From contig OX422185.1 in assembly GCA_949130485.1 (NCBI GenBank), positions 7,231,127 through 7,295,126 on the forward strand: 64,000 nucleotides of DNA. The letters run 5' to 3'. Below are positions 10,915 through 22,520 of this stretch, piece after piece. How positions within the stretch are numbered: the first letter of the stretch is position 1; each line of letters opens with the position of its first letter. The notes beneath the pieces are model-generated. The model ran no database searches. It was not told the origin of the DNA and was given only the letters and a program-made list of their open reading frames with translations. The position numbers and the translations under genes were made by a program. This DNA is from Agelas oroides (taxonomy: Eukaryota > Porifera > Demospongiae > Agelasida > Agelasidae).

Positions 10915-12591
10915 CTACAAAGGCAAAGGCTCTTCATCTTTACTATACTCTGACATGTTAATTGACTGTTGTTCTTCAGCCGTCTGCTCCAATGTTTTTT
11001 CATTTGAAGTCTTGCTAGCCTTCTTCTGAGACCTTCTTTTCAAGTACCACCCAAGTGCAGACAGTGGAAAGGATGGGAGTAGAGAGAGTAATATTCCCTT
11101 TATTCCAGTTTCAATTTGTACTTGCCCTATTAGCATCAGCTCATATAGAGCAAGAAGTGTGATTATTAGTCCCAGGATTGCAACAATCAAAACGAGATGA
11201 ACAAATTTTTTCCCAAGGTGCTTTGGATTGCACCACAGCCTTCTTGTTGATTGTTGACAATGATGCAGCAGATAGGCAGCAGTAAATATCAAGCCACAAA
11301 GTAATATTGCGACAAATAGTATGTAGAAAATAGTCATTTGTGGCCAGATAATTAGTAGTCCAGAGATGGGAATGGCAACCATGGTGAACAGTTGTAGAGC
11401 TATTAAAATATTCCACAATGCAAGAACATGAAATGTCTGTAGTAGGCAGTGCTTCCAGGAATGACAATGGTGGCCCCATCTCAGCCTCCTCCGAGTGATG
11501 TAGTGAGTTCTCACAGCATAAATTGAAGCTAGCAGTTCTATGAACGCTGCAAGAGGGACGAGTGTAACTTTGGCCACTAAAGTGAGAACTTCGTCTTGGT
11601 AAACACTTGTGTCAGAAGGAATATCACACTTGTGATTTAGAATGCATAATGTAATGGTAGGGATGTTATGAAGAAATTGATGTCTAATTGAAGAAACTGT
11701 GTAAAAAATATTGAATGGGAAAGCTACAATACCTGTTGCCCAGTACAAGCATTCCATGATGTCTCCAGTTGAGGATTTAGCCATGATTCTGGGGTAGTAC
11801 AGAGATGCTGACTTTGTAAGGGCAATTGGTGTGGCAATATTTAGGAATGTGAAGCTACACAATATGGTTAGACGATAGAAGTGAGCACAATTTTTGAATG
11901 ATCCCTTTTGCAATTCTGTCACATGCTTGTTATAGGAAATGGATACATATCCCTTGTCAATTTCACTTGGTTGACCATGGACTCTTGCATATGACTTCAC
12001 CTACACAGATAGATAAGACAGTACAATGAAGTATATACAGCGTTGGTATGAAGTAACTTAAAGAGAAATCATTTATCCAGCATGTGTAGATATACTTACC
12101 CAGGGGAGGAGTTGCATTAGAGCTTCCAGAATATCGTCTGCTGTAACATCACATGGAAGACTGTCAATTTGAAGGGGAACTTTTAACTCTGCTTCATGTC
12201 TTATAATGTGACTGATGTGGTGAATTATGACATTGTCTAATACTAATAACTGATCATTTGATAGTAGATTCAATAACACAGATCTGCTCCACTGAAATTT
12301 CTTGCAGTAAGAAAAATTACCTTGACCACCAGGTAAGAAAGAGTTACCACAATTTCCAGGTTGCACACCACCTACTGTGACACATACATGAAGGCGAAGT
12401 GAATCTGGAGGAAGGTTTTGAGATGGGAAAAATGCCTCTTGCATTTGGTGCAAAACAAAACCATTTTGGATCAATGAATTCTCCAACTTCTGATACGTAT
12501 CCTGGATTGCAACATTGGATTTACTTTGTACAATCACAGCTGCAACTATTAGTAGAATGAGGGAGTGAATCCTAATGTGCAGTGTCCCCAT
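10915..12591 (-). CDS. T2: putative secreted-ectodomain/seven-transmembrane receptor-like protein
   Basis: Two coding exons: 12591-12100 (164 codons) and 12000-10915 (361 codons plus stop), with a 99-bp GT-AG intron (GTAAGT donor). The ATG at 12591 is chosen because the in-frame ATG at 12645 lies before a likely 3' splice site (CATGAAG/ATTTC) that matches the position in paralogues. Order: signal peptide (HSLILLIVAAVIVQS), ectodomain with sequon NFSYC and the motif QWSRSVLLNLLSNDQLLVLD, the junction LLPW, seven hydrophobic segments, and a tail ending DEEPLPL. Basic residues sit in the TM3-TM4 and TM5-TM6 loops, and a Cys pair sits in the TM2-TM3 loop. I do not recognise the family; a receptor role is inferred from topology only. 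T6 is its broken duplicate. Confidence 0.85.
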
Positions 12592-12836
12592 AGCCGCTGT
12601 TCTTGAAATCTTCATGAAAATAAATAAACTGTCAATATATCTCATTTTAGAATGACATCAAATTCTTCATGAAAAAATACAATTTATGCAGTAAAACTCC
12701 CCTAATGTGGCCACAAGAACTAAGTCTACTGAGTAGGAATGATTTCCCCTTTGTCAGGGAGAACAGCATAGTAAGATTAGTGGTCAGAACTTAGTCACTT
12801 GTCAGGATGTCCTTATTTCAGCTAGTTACATGCCTG

Positions 12837-12900
12837 ATTTGTCAAGCTAAATTTGTTAATTGACACCATGGTGTCAATTAACAAATTTAGCTTGACAAAT
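12837..12900. repeat. 64-bp perfect palindrome
   Basis: Every base from 12837 to 12900 pairs with its mirror, with no spacer; the centre is CCATGG at 12866-12871. It lies about 245 bp upstream of the T2 start codon. The corresponding stretch in unit B is gone, within the deletion next to the piggyBac element in T6. Confidence 0.95.
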
Positions 12901-12949
12901 GACATAGTCAAATGAAAACATAACCACTGCAAAACAAATCTACCTCCAT

Positions 12950-14822
12950 TATTAATAAACCTGTAACTGGTCGCTTGTTCTGCATGCCAATAATTGCTGC
13001 ATGTTGTTTACTTTTGCAGCCAACATTTCTATACTACTGGATGATCATGCTGTGAATTATTAGCTTCAATGCTCCAGAGCAAGTTAGCCAACTTTTAAAA
13101 ATCCTCATCGAGAGCTTCCTGAGCTCCAAAACAGTGTGCAATGCATATATATCGCTTACTGTTTTAAGCACAAAGGAAGTGATGTAAAGAAAGTGATTTT
13201 CTCCATATTTCATGTGGCAATAGGGAAACCATATAAGTGCATGGCCACTTATAGGGGTGTTGGCAACGTATTGATGCACTATTTTTTGATTGGAAAGGAC
13301 ATAAGGGTCGAAATTTGTAATGTAACTAATTACCCAATACTAATTGAGATTCCAAACTTGCATGGTCTGTGCCTGGGCTATGCCCTAATGATACTACATT
13401 ACTAAACAGTTTTACACCTTTGCATTTTGCTGAATATTTGCCACAATGTTTAGGTTTGAGCTTTCAAACTGTCACCATGCATTTGTGTATCTTCTTCAGA
13501 TAGAGATGTTCAGTTCAATTTTCAGCTCACTAGAATTGGCTGAAAACAGCACAACCATAAAGTTTTTCCTAATTCAGTTCACAAAGTGAAGCCATAGTGC
13601 ATGGGTACGTGACAACATGACGACTTTCTACAAAGATTGTAAAAGTGCTTGTGTCCTTACATAAAAAGTTGGCTCTCTTGCTCTGCTGTGCATGCATGAA
13701 AAATCAATGAACCACATTTTCCTGAATAAAATAGACACGCCTGAATGTTGTGCAATGTCAACAATTGTTCAGGACTTATATCAGCCAATACCAGGCCTCA
13801 TCAGCTGTGCTGGGGTGACTGGGAGAAGAGGACTACTATCTCATGAACAAAATGGAGTCAGATGGCTGGCATGAACAACTGATATCTATAAGATACATTG
13901 GTCTGGCAGCTTTGTTCTGGAGCTGGCGTTGGACGACCATGCACCCACAGATTTAGCCGGGGGATGCTGCATGCCCGCATACTACAGGCATTATCCAACT
14001 GTAAAGCATGTAGATACTGACTAGACACTCACCAATGCCAGTACACACTTATTTTGCTAGTATAGTTTGTGGCCAAAGCTCCTCAGTAGCAATATTCTTC
14101 TTGCACAGATCAGTTTCTGCACACTATATACTACACAGATCTAATGGACATCACTCACAAATCAGTCAGATTATATAATCAAAAACCTTCACTTGATCAA
14201 TTTCCATTTGGAAAATGAAGAGCCAACCAAACAAAAGCTTTGTTGTATCACATCTAGATTAGAACAACCAAAGAACATCCAGCATATGTAGTAAGTCATA
14301 ATAGAGTAACCACTGAAACTAATTAATGATAATCACTAAAAAGTCAGGGAAATTCAGTGGGTTGTTATTATGGTGAAAACCCACTGAATCTTCAACCCCC
14401 ACATGGCCATGTATGGTCACAGTATATATATATACCACTGACAATCAACTACAAATCATTGATAACCACTATGATAAATCCCGACGTAGTCCAGGTGGCA
14501 AAGCACTGAACAGGTAAAAACCCTCTGAATTTCCCTCCTTCCAAGCCTACCAAGCTCAATCTGAGCACTGTGTATTGCATACTTGCATGTGCTTTGTGGG
14601 TTATAACTACTGTGGTTTTCCTTGACAGTTGCATCATTACAGTAATTGTTTTTGATAGTTGTATTATAGGTTACAAACATAAATTTGTTGCAGTGTTGAC
14701 GTTATAACACTTAGAAAAACAAATAATTATAGAGAAATGCTAAATTTCAAGCACTTAAACACCTAAAAGCAAATACACAAATTAACACAAAAAGATCAAC
14801 AAAAATGTAGGCAATCATTTAA
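12950..14822. other. intergenic between T2 and T3; duplicated at 33598-35477
   Basis: Non-coding sequence conserved in unit B with small insertions and deletions. Near 14340-14395 it contains a short inverted pair (ATTCAGTGGGTT / AACCCACTGAAT). Short open frames present are not maintained between copies. Confidence 0.5.
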
Positions 14823-16487
14823 TTATGGTGGTAAGGGCTCTTCATCAGTTGTACTGTCAAATACTTGGATGATGTTCACAGAATCTGACTCCTCATTCTC
14901 TTCTGCCGTTAAGTCTTTCTTCTGAGATTTCTTCCAATTCAAATACCATCCAACAGCAGACAATGGAAGAGATGGAAGTAGTGAGAGGACTATTCCTTTT
15001 ATTCCAACCTGTGCTTGAACCATCAGCATCACCTCATATAAGGCAACAAGTAAAATGACCAGTCCCAGGATTGCAATGATCAAAATCAACTGCACAAGAC
15101 TTTTTACACAGCGCTTTGGACTGCATCTTCTTCTTGGCTCTTGACACCAATAAAGCAGGTAGGAAATAACGAGTATTAAACTAACAAGTAAAAGTATAAA
15201 AAAGATTAAGAGAAGAATTGTAACTTGGGGGTGTGTCAATAGTAGCACACCAAGGGGAAGGACAGTCATTGTAGCCAATTGTATGCTGATAAAAATGTTC
15301 CACAATCCAAAAACATGAACTGTTTGCAGCAGGTAGTGCTTACAGCAGTAATATCTGTGATCATACCTTATTCGTCTCACAATGTAAATGTACCCATACT
15401 GCAGTCTTGTTATGATAAAATGTCTTACAACATAAACAGCAATAAAGAGCTCAATGATTGTTGCAACTGGAATTATAATTACTTTGGCTAACAGAGTGAG
15501 AATTTCATCAGTATAAACAGATGTATTGGATGGAATTGTGCAAGGAAACCGAGGAAGATGAATGACACATGTAGTAATATCTGGCTCATTGTTAACAATG
15601 TGAAATCTGAATGACATTCGAATGTAATTAACATTTAGAACAAAAGCTATAAATGCTGTTGCCCAATATAAGCATCCAACAAAATCTCCATTGGAAGCTT
15701 TGGCTCTTAGTTTTGGGTAATACACAGGCACTGACATTGCAATGACAATTGGTGTGAGAACGTTTAAAAATACAAAAGTACTTAACAACAAAACACGATA
15801 GTAATGACCCATAAATGATTCTGTAACAATGTCATTATAGCTTATTGATACATATCCCTTGTCATTGGCATCTGGTGGACCGTGGACTCGTGCATATGCT
15901 TTTGCCTGTACATGTGAGAGTGGAGTATTTTAGTTATAATCACATTTTCTACGTCAACAACAATTCATTATACACATGAACTTACATACCCAAGAAAGAA
16001 GTTGTATCAGTGCTTCCAAAACATCATTTTCAGAAACACTGCAAGGAAGTGAACCAATATGAAGCTGAACAGTCAACCATGAATGGCGCTGGATGCTGTT
16101 GTAAACAGTTCTGCTTAAAACATTGTCCATTGCCAGCAACTGATTGTTTGAAATGAGATCAAGAAAAGGAGATCTGCTCCATTGAAACTTTTGGCGGTAT
16201 CGGAAGTTGGTTGAGACACCAGGTGAAGAAGAACACCCAGGACACTCCTCTGGCACTATACTGCCTATTGTAACAGACACGTCAAAGTAAACATAGTCTT
16301 TAGGTGATTCTTGTACTGGAAAGAATGCGCCTTGCATTTGGTAGAGGGTTTTGTTGTCTGCTTTAAAAGCGTTCTTTAGCTTCGGAAACAGAACTCGGGG
16401 TGCCATGTCACCTCTCCCTCCCATAATCAGAGCTGCAATGAGCAGACTGAGGGAGATGCGTGCACACTGGGTCAGTCTTACAGCCAT
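14823..16487 (-). CDS. T3: putative secreted-ectodomain/seven-transmembrane receptor-like protein
   Basis: Coding exons 16487-15990 (166 codons) and 15905-14823 (360 codons plus stop). The 84-bp intron has a GTATGT donor and the acceptor TACAG/GCAAAAGC. The ATG lies 6 nt after a likely acceptor at 16494 of a 5'-UTR intron. Signal peptide ISLSLLIAALIMG; ectodomain KFQWSRSPFLDLISNNQLL; junction LLSW; seven hydrophobic segments; tail ending DEEPLPP. The TM2-TM3 loop reads TTCVIHLPRFPCTIPSNTS, with a Cys pair and a sequon. Its duplicate T7 is frameshifted in exon 2. The upstream region carries two AP-1-like sites. Confidence 0.85.
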
Positions 16488-16493
16488 TGATAT

Positions 16494-16668
16494 CTGTATA
16501 AATAGTAAAATAAATCAACAGCTAAATGGTGGCCACACGCTCACCGTAGCATCGCTCCTGGGCCTTCGCCACCGTTCTCCAAGTGATACGGAGGGCAAGG
16601 ACCTGAAACCGTCACGGCGGGCCAACTGAACAGTTAAAGATGTGTCTGCAGAGTTAGCCAGTACTTAC
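16494..16668 (-). other. putative 5'-UTR intron of T3
   Basis: On the minus strand, donor CTCT/GTAAGTACTG (exon end at 16669) and acceptor TTATACAG/ATATCAATGG (exon start at 16493) define a 175-bp intron before the start codon. Both sites are kept at matching positions in T7. T5, T9 and T10 show a comparable donor further upstream (TTTAG/GTATGC at 24388 in T5, TTTAG/GTAAGC at 49866 in T10). A non-coding first exon therefore seems general to the family. Confidence 0.6.
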
Positions 16669-16704
16669 AGAGGCACAGCTCCCGGACTCAATGAGACTTT
16701 GTGC

Positions 16705-16730
16705 TGACTCAGCGGTGACTCAACTTCCTG
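16705..16730 (-). promoter_or_regulatory. twin AP-1-like sites plus ETS-like site upstream of T3
   Basis: TGACTCA occurs at 16705-16711 and 16716-16722, with starts 11 bp apart. It is followed by AACTTCCTG (16722-16730; CAGGAAGTT on the other strand). They sit about 36-60 bp upstream of the 5'-UTR donor, in a locally GC-richer stretch. The whole block is preserved upstream of T7. AP-1 (bZIP) and ETS binding is established for these consensus words in animals; activity here is inference. Confidence 0.5.
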
Positions 16731-17350
16731 CTCGCGGTCGCAACTATGTGGGTATAACTGACATTTTAGGGGAAATTTGGTGTGGGTAGTGTCACGAATA
16801 TTTGAGGGGAAATTTTATGTGGTCACGGTACGCAAACTTCCACTCCCTAGTTATGGTCGACATACTATTCTGTCTGTGTATAATTATTAGAGGTGAATAA
16901 CTGTATAATGCTACAACAGTGGTGAGGACTTGCTTTATTTTGTGCTTACTGTGCAGCATGGGGTGAGGTGCAGCCTCACACCCAGGTCTGAGTTTTTTTA
17001 AATGACAATCGTCTGAGTACAACCCTTTAGTGAAGGCTCTAGTCACTTACCACATATGACACTTGCAGTTGGATAAATAACTTGTACACTTGTCTTAGTA
17101 AGCTTTGAGTATACTACAGTGCCCTAATAATCTGTCAATCTGCAAGTATAATTTACCCAGTAAGGCTCATTCTAAGTGACATCTGTATTGCCGATGGTAG
17201 ACAGTGCCTCAAGGCTTGCCAAGTAGGCTATATAGGATTGAGTTATTAACTGTGCCAAGTTTCTAGAGTCTGTGATAGAAAGTGTCTATGTTTTCAAATG
17301 TAACTCTACAGGTGAGTTCTCATTAGAGAGCATAAAAATGATTTTTATTC

Positions 17351-17411
17351 CAGTCCACTAGTCCAGTCCACCAGTCCAGTCCACCAGTCCAGTCCACCAG
17401 TCCAGTCCAGT
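17351..17411. repeat. 13-bp tandem repeat
   Basis: Four units of CAGTCCACCAGTC (first unit one base different) plus a partial. The matching place in unit B (near 37560) lacks the array. Confidence 0.85.
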
Positions 17412-17817
17412 GATTGTAGACTACCGAATGAATGACACTAAAGTTGAAACAACAGAACTAGTATATACAGTGCGTAATTTGCCTACCAATGGAACATGCA
17501 AGAAAGTTTCCACTGTATGTGTCAAGACAAGAGTGCATAAGAAAAAAGAACACCCTTCAACATCATGAATGTGTTCTTGGTCAAGAAGATGGACAGTGAT
17601 GATGTTAACAAAATTTCATCCTGATTCCAAATATTCCAGTATTTGATCACTTTCAGTGTGCAAGTATGCATGGGTGCTGGAGGCGGTGACGATCTCAAGC
17701 TTTGGAACAATCATATGAAAATGGCAATATGCAAACTATTCTCATTCCCAAGCACATGCACAAGAGCCTGGGACTGAGGCTATTAGCAAAACATTGAGTA
17801 CACTAGCTGTTGCTTCA

Positions 17818-17859
17818 CATAAAATTTCCCCTCCATAGTTAGGGAGGGGAAATTTTATG
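17818..17859. repeat. 17-bp perfect inverted repeat (hairpin)
   Basis: Arms CATAAAATTTCCCCTCC (17818-17834) and its complement (17843-17859) flank an 8-nt loop. Partial copies of the arm recur at 16803-16820 and in unit B near 37440-37530 and 37895-37940, so this is a small dispersed foldback repeat. The remaining 16740-18178 sequence shows no gene. Confidence 0.75.
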
Positions 17860-18178
17860 TACTTCCAAAGACCCCTCATAAAAATATAGCTAGCTACGTA
17901 TGAGCCTATGAGCTCATCAGAGTAACGTTTGATGCATTTCAGTGGTGATCCTGAAATTTTACTGTAGTTGACTGTGCAATGTAAAGTGTGTGTCTGAGTA
18001 GGCATAATAAATTATTGTAAGCCTATACGCACACTTTATTTTGTATTAATGGCCGCATTCAGCAATGATAATAAGGGGTATATAGCACACTCTTAAAGAC
18101 TTTTAATGTATTATAGTAATAGCAAGTAATTATATAGCTTGAATTGTCTGTAAGTATACTGAGGAGTCTATGCAACCC

Positions 18179-19946
18179 TTACAACAGCAAAGGTTCCTCA
18201 TCAATGTTACCATCGGTATTCTGAATCTGTTGCTCTCCAGTTATTAGCTGAAGTTCTTCTTCATCAGCATTGGCTGCAGCTCTTCTCTGCAATCTTTTTT
18301 TCAGGTACCATCCAAGTGCAGACAGTGGCAACGATGGGAGTAGGGAGAGCACTATTCCTTTTACTCCAGTATCAATCTGTACTTGTACAAAGAGCATCAA
18401 TTCATACAGGACAAGCAGTTCAATTACAAGTCCCAGGACTGCAATAATTGAAACAAAGTGCACAAATGTTCTTCCACAGTGCCTTACATTGCAACGAATT
18501 CTTTTCCTTCTTGGTTCGTGACACTGATACACCAGGTAGGCAGCAATGAGTGTCAGCCCAACAAGTACGATAACAAGAAACATTAACATGAGGATTGTTT
18601 CTTGTGGGCGTGTCAGTAGCAGTACAGTGAGGGGAATGACAGTCATGGTAGCCAACTGTATAGTGATCATAATGTTCCACAGTGCCAAAACATGAATGGA
18701 TTGCAGCAGGTAGTGTTTCCAGTAACGATATCCGTGATTGTACCGTAGTCTCATGGCAATGAATTGATGCCTCACAGCGTAAACAGAAATAAGAAGCTCA
18801 ATGAACACTGCAACTGGAATAATGGTTACTTTGGCTACTAAGGTAAGAACTTCATCTTTATAAATGGTGGTACTGGCTGGAATTGTGCAGTGCTGATTAG
18901 AAAGATGAATGACACAAGAGGTGATGGTTGGAAGATTCTTACCAAAATGATTCCAAAATGAGTTTGCCGTGTATCCAACATTGTAGACGAAGGTTGTGAA
19001 TGCTGTTGTCCAGTACAAGTATCCAACAAAATCTCCAGTTGATGTTTTTGCTCTTATTTTAGAGTAGTACCAAGGTGTTGACTTTGCAAGGACAATTAGT
19101 GTAAGAATGTTCAAGAATACAAAAGCACATAGCAGTGAAACTTGAAACGAGTGAGCAAAAGTGTGACTATAGTACGAATCTGTGACATAATCATTATAAC
19201 TTAGGGATACATATCCTTTGTCTTTTTCTTCTGGTGGTCCATGGACTCGTACATATGCCTTTACCTGCACATGTAAGGGTGCATCTGTCTTATAAACCAT
19301 TCCCATTAGTGTGATTTATTACATTTACTGTAGGATGTCTAAAGTATTTAATTCCTACATACCCCAGTAAATAATATTTGCATGGGATGTCTTAATACAA
19401 ACTTGTACAGGCAGCTCAAATCATCCCACACAGTAATAGTATACTACTCCTGAATACACATACCCAATACAAGAGTTGTATCAATGCTTCCAACAGATCT
19501 TTCTCAGATACACCACTAGGAAGTGAGTCAATTTGAAGTTGCATTGGCAACCACGAACAATGCCGAATGCCATTCTGAACAGCTCTGCACAAAACATTAT
19601 CCATTATCAGCAACTGATCATTTGAAATGAGATCTAGTAAAACAGAACTGCTCCATTGAAACTTTTGGTGGTATGAAGAATTACTTAACGCACCAGAGAA
19701 AGAAGAGTTCTTGTTACATCTCCCAGTACCCACTGCAATGCACACATCTAGAAAAACAAAGTCTTGGGGAATCCCATAAAATGAAAAGAATGCACCTTGC
19801 ATTAGATAGAGCATTTTGGTATTTGTTTTCAAAGCGTTCTCTAGCTTCTGATGTACAAGTTGGGGTGGCATATGATCATCACATTGCACACTTGTAGCAA
19901 ATATGAGCAGAAGTGAGATGCTAGTGTATTTGTTCTGTATAGCCAT
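18179..19946 (-). CDS. T4: putative secreted-ectodomain/seven-transmembrane receptor-like protein
   Basis: Coding exons 19946-19464 (161 codons) and 19264-18179 (361 codons plus stop). The 199-bp intron has a GTATGT donor and a GTGCAG/GTAAAG acceptor. Signal peptide YTSISLLLIFATSVQC; ectodomain KFQWSSSVLLDLISNDQLL with sequons near NSSF and NSSY; junction LLYW, where the family has LLSW or LLPW. Seven hydrophobic segments follow; the TM2-TM3 loop reads TSCVIHLSNQHCTIP. The tail ends NIDEEPLLL, which fits the [DE]xxxL[LI] acidic-dileucine sorting pattern; this is a pattern match, not evidence of trafficking. T8 is its broken duplicate. Confidence 0.85.
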
Positions 19947-19989
19947 TGAGATCTGTGTGAAAAGAGGGAAGAATAAGAGTTATAACAGG

Positions 19990-22520
19990 TATTTAAATAA
20001 TTAATATATCAAAGAGCTCATATTTAATATCAAAGTTCAGTTTATTTAGCTATAAGTGGTTGCTTTATGTGGAAGTGAAAACCTGCCAGCAGATTGTAGC
20101 TACTTAGTTTGTTTTAAGGTTATATCTCCACTGCTATGCGTATATTTGTAAAAAAACAACAACAACAAAAAAAGTGCTCATGTACAAGTATTAACAATTT
20201 TGGCTAAAATAAGCACAGAGCGCACGCAATTTGCAGCAGTGGTGTCTCTGATTGCTTCATGTGAGTTCATAACATGAAATTGTATATATGGAAATCCACA
20301 GTACACAGAATGATGTGTAACATGGCTCTGCTTTTGCTGAAAACTTGCAATACTGTACTATGCAGGTAGTTCTTGGATCCTATATATACTCAATTGTCAC
20401 TCAGGAGTCATGACATAATATTATTAAGCACACTAACCTGAAATACCCTATAGCACGAACACTGACAATTTAATAGTTGCTTCGCTAGATTCCACAGCAC
20501 CTTCTCTGATACAGTGTCTTTCACAAGCCAATATCCAACTAACAACAAAGCGATGTCTACTTGTTTACGGTATATTTTGCTGTACAGGACTTCCCACTTT
20601 AAACATGGGGAAATCCATTGACTAAGTAAGTTTTCATTACCATAAATTTCCCAATATAGGGACTGTTGCTGACACCCAATTACCGACTATAAGTTGTCTG
20701 CTGGGTAGTTACCCTCTCATTATAATATCTGGTACCATGGAAAGTTACTCTACCTATATAGCTATCACAATTCCCTATTCGTGTGATTACACGTAGCACT
20801 TGTAGAATAAAATCACCCATTGGGAAATTTTCCTACATTGTCTTGTTGACAAACAACAATATAACATTAAAGGTTTTAGTTCTAGTGCAGCTGAAAACTA
20901 TAGCAGTAATCATCCTTCTTACCATTTTTATTTACGTATTTGCCAGTGGTAGTAATTCTAATGGACTTTACATGGCCTTCTACTTGGTTTGTATGTACTG
21001 TGTAGACTAAATTTTTTACATTCATCAAAACTTAACCTTACCATGCGCAAGCAAACCCATTATGAAATTAAGCTTCCTACACAGTATGTGGGTCACAGCC
21101 AAAGTACATCTTTGTGGAGAGGGTACCAGGTCTACCTTTGCTTGGAAATTGTGCCACAAACGGAAGAAAGGAGACTTACTCCCACCTTACCAGCTGGTAT
21201 CCTCCTGAGGCTCCAAGACAAGAGTGTGTGAGCAGCAAAGAGCATCTCCATAAACAATATTAGCTAGATTCCTCCACCTTGGCTATCAGGCATGGAAGAA
21301 ACCACTCTCTCTGTCTTGCATTACATACATGATTTTACAGTCAAAGGTCAAAGTATCTTTTAACTCAAACTGGAGGACAAAAGCGTAATTGTGTTCATAC
21401 ACTGTACTAAATCTCACAGTGTTACAAAGTGAAAGATAAACTCCATCAGGGTTCTGATAAGTTGATAATAACAGTAGGAAGGGCTCTTTATCTGGTGCTA
21501 TTGTAAATTTACTTCTGTAGCTTGCTAAGCCTCCCAAAAATATTAATTGGTGCTTTACCATCTCTTTCGAACATGAAATGACCATCTATTGCATGTCCTA
21601 AAAACTTTTTGTTCCGTGAATTGATCAAAATTCTCTACAAATTGAGGCATAGAAATCTATATCCTGCCTTGAAAAGACTAGAAGGTACATACGTAAAGAC
21701 AATCCAGTAGTTGTTCCCATAGTAGTTCCCATAAACTGTAGATGTAGTTAAGTTTCTACTCTACACAGTGTACATTACATCAGTGAGCAGTATACCTTCC
21801 TTGCGTGTAAGATTTGCAAATCATTACACCATACATACCAATCATTAGCTGTTTTGTTATGCATGGGTATATGCTATATAGTTGATCGTGAAAGTAAGCC
21901 AAACATCAGAGCTTCCTCTCTGTATTGTGTACTATCTACTACTTCTATACTTATAGACTAAGAAAGAAACATCACTTACTAAGCAACTATATATTCCTTC
22001 TTGATTCTGTTGTATGCAATGTCATGATCTTCACTGTTCATTCAACCGGACATTCAGTTTGACTTTTCTTATCTTCAATGTGACAAGTGTGTCTTGCTAG
22101 CTTCAAAGCTCATCAATCATGGAATACAAGTGGAATTATACCCACAAGAAGCCTCATCTTATAAGCTTTGTATGCTTGCCTTTCACAATGCTGTTTCTGC
22201 ATTGACATGGTCATGAACTATTAATCGATATCAAAGTTGCATCTAGCATCGGGTACAGGACATTACAGTATGTACTGGAATGCAAACACTGTTTATTGTA
22301 AGTAATTTTGAAATTTATAAATATGGGTTTGTACAATCAATCAAGAACTCCTTAAAAGGGCTGTCACGGTATTGCTAGATTACATGACATCATAATAACA
22401 AGCATGCATTATTAATAAAAGTTAACTTCAACACAATTTCAGTTCTCAACGGAGGATAAACTATATGGCTATCTTTATGGTGGCAGGGGTTCTTAGTCAA
22501 TGTTACTGTTAACTCTTGAA
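19990..22520. other. intergenic between T4 and T5; no gene seen
   Basis: The part from 20550 onward is homologous to 42550-48006 downstream of T10. Here the stretch around 21385-21410 holds a single copy of the 23-bp unit that forms a 147-unit array there. In unit B this whole interval is deleted (junction at about 39488). Confidence 0.6.

Noticed and set aside
10915-12591. Assignment of the T family to class A GPCRs or insect-type odorant receptors
   Set aside because: No DRY, NPxxY or other class signature, and a cleavable signal peptide with N-out topology unlike insect odorant receptors; only the helix count matches.
7392-18521. Plus-strand frames such as HPSADSGNDGSRESTIPLTP, repeated opposite each receptor gene
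   Set aside because: They are antisense shadows of the conserved TM6-TM7 region of the receptor genes.
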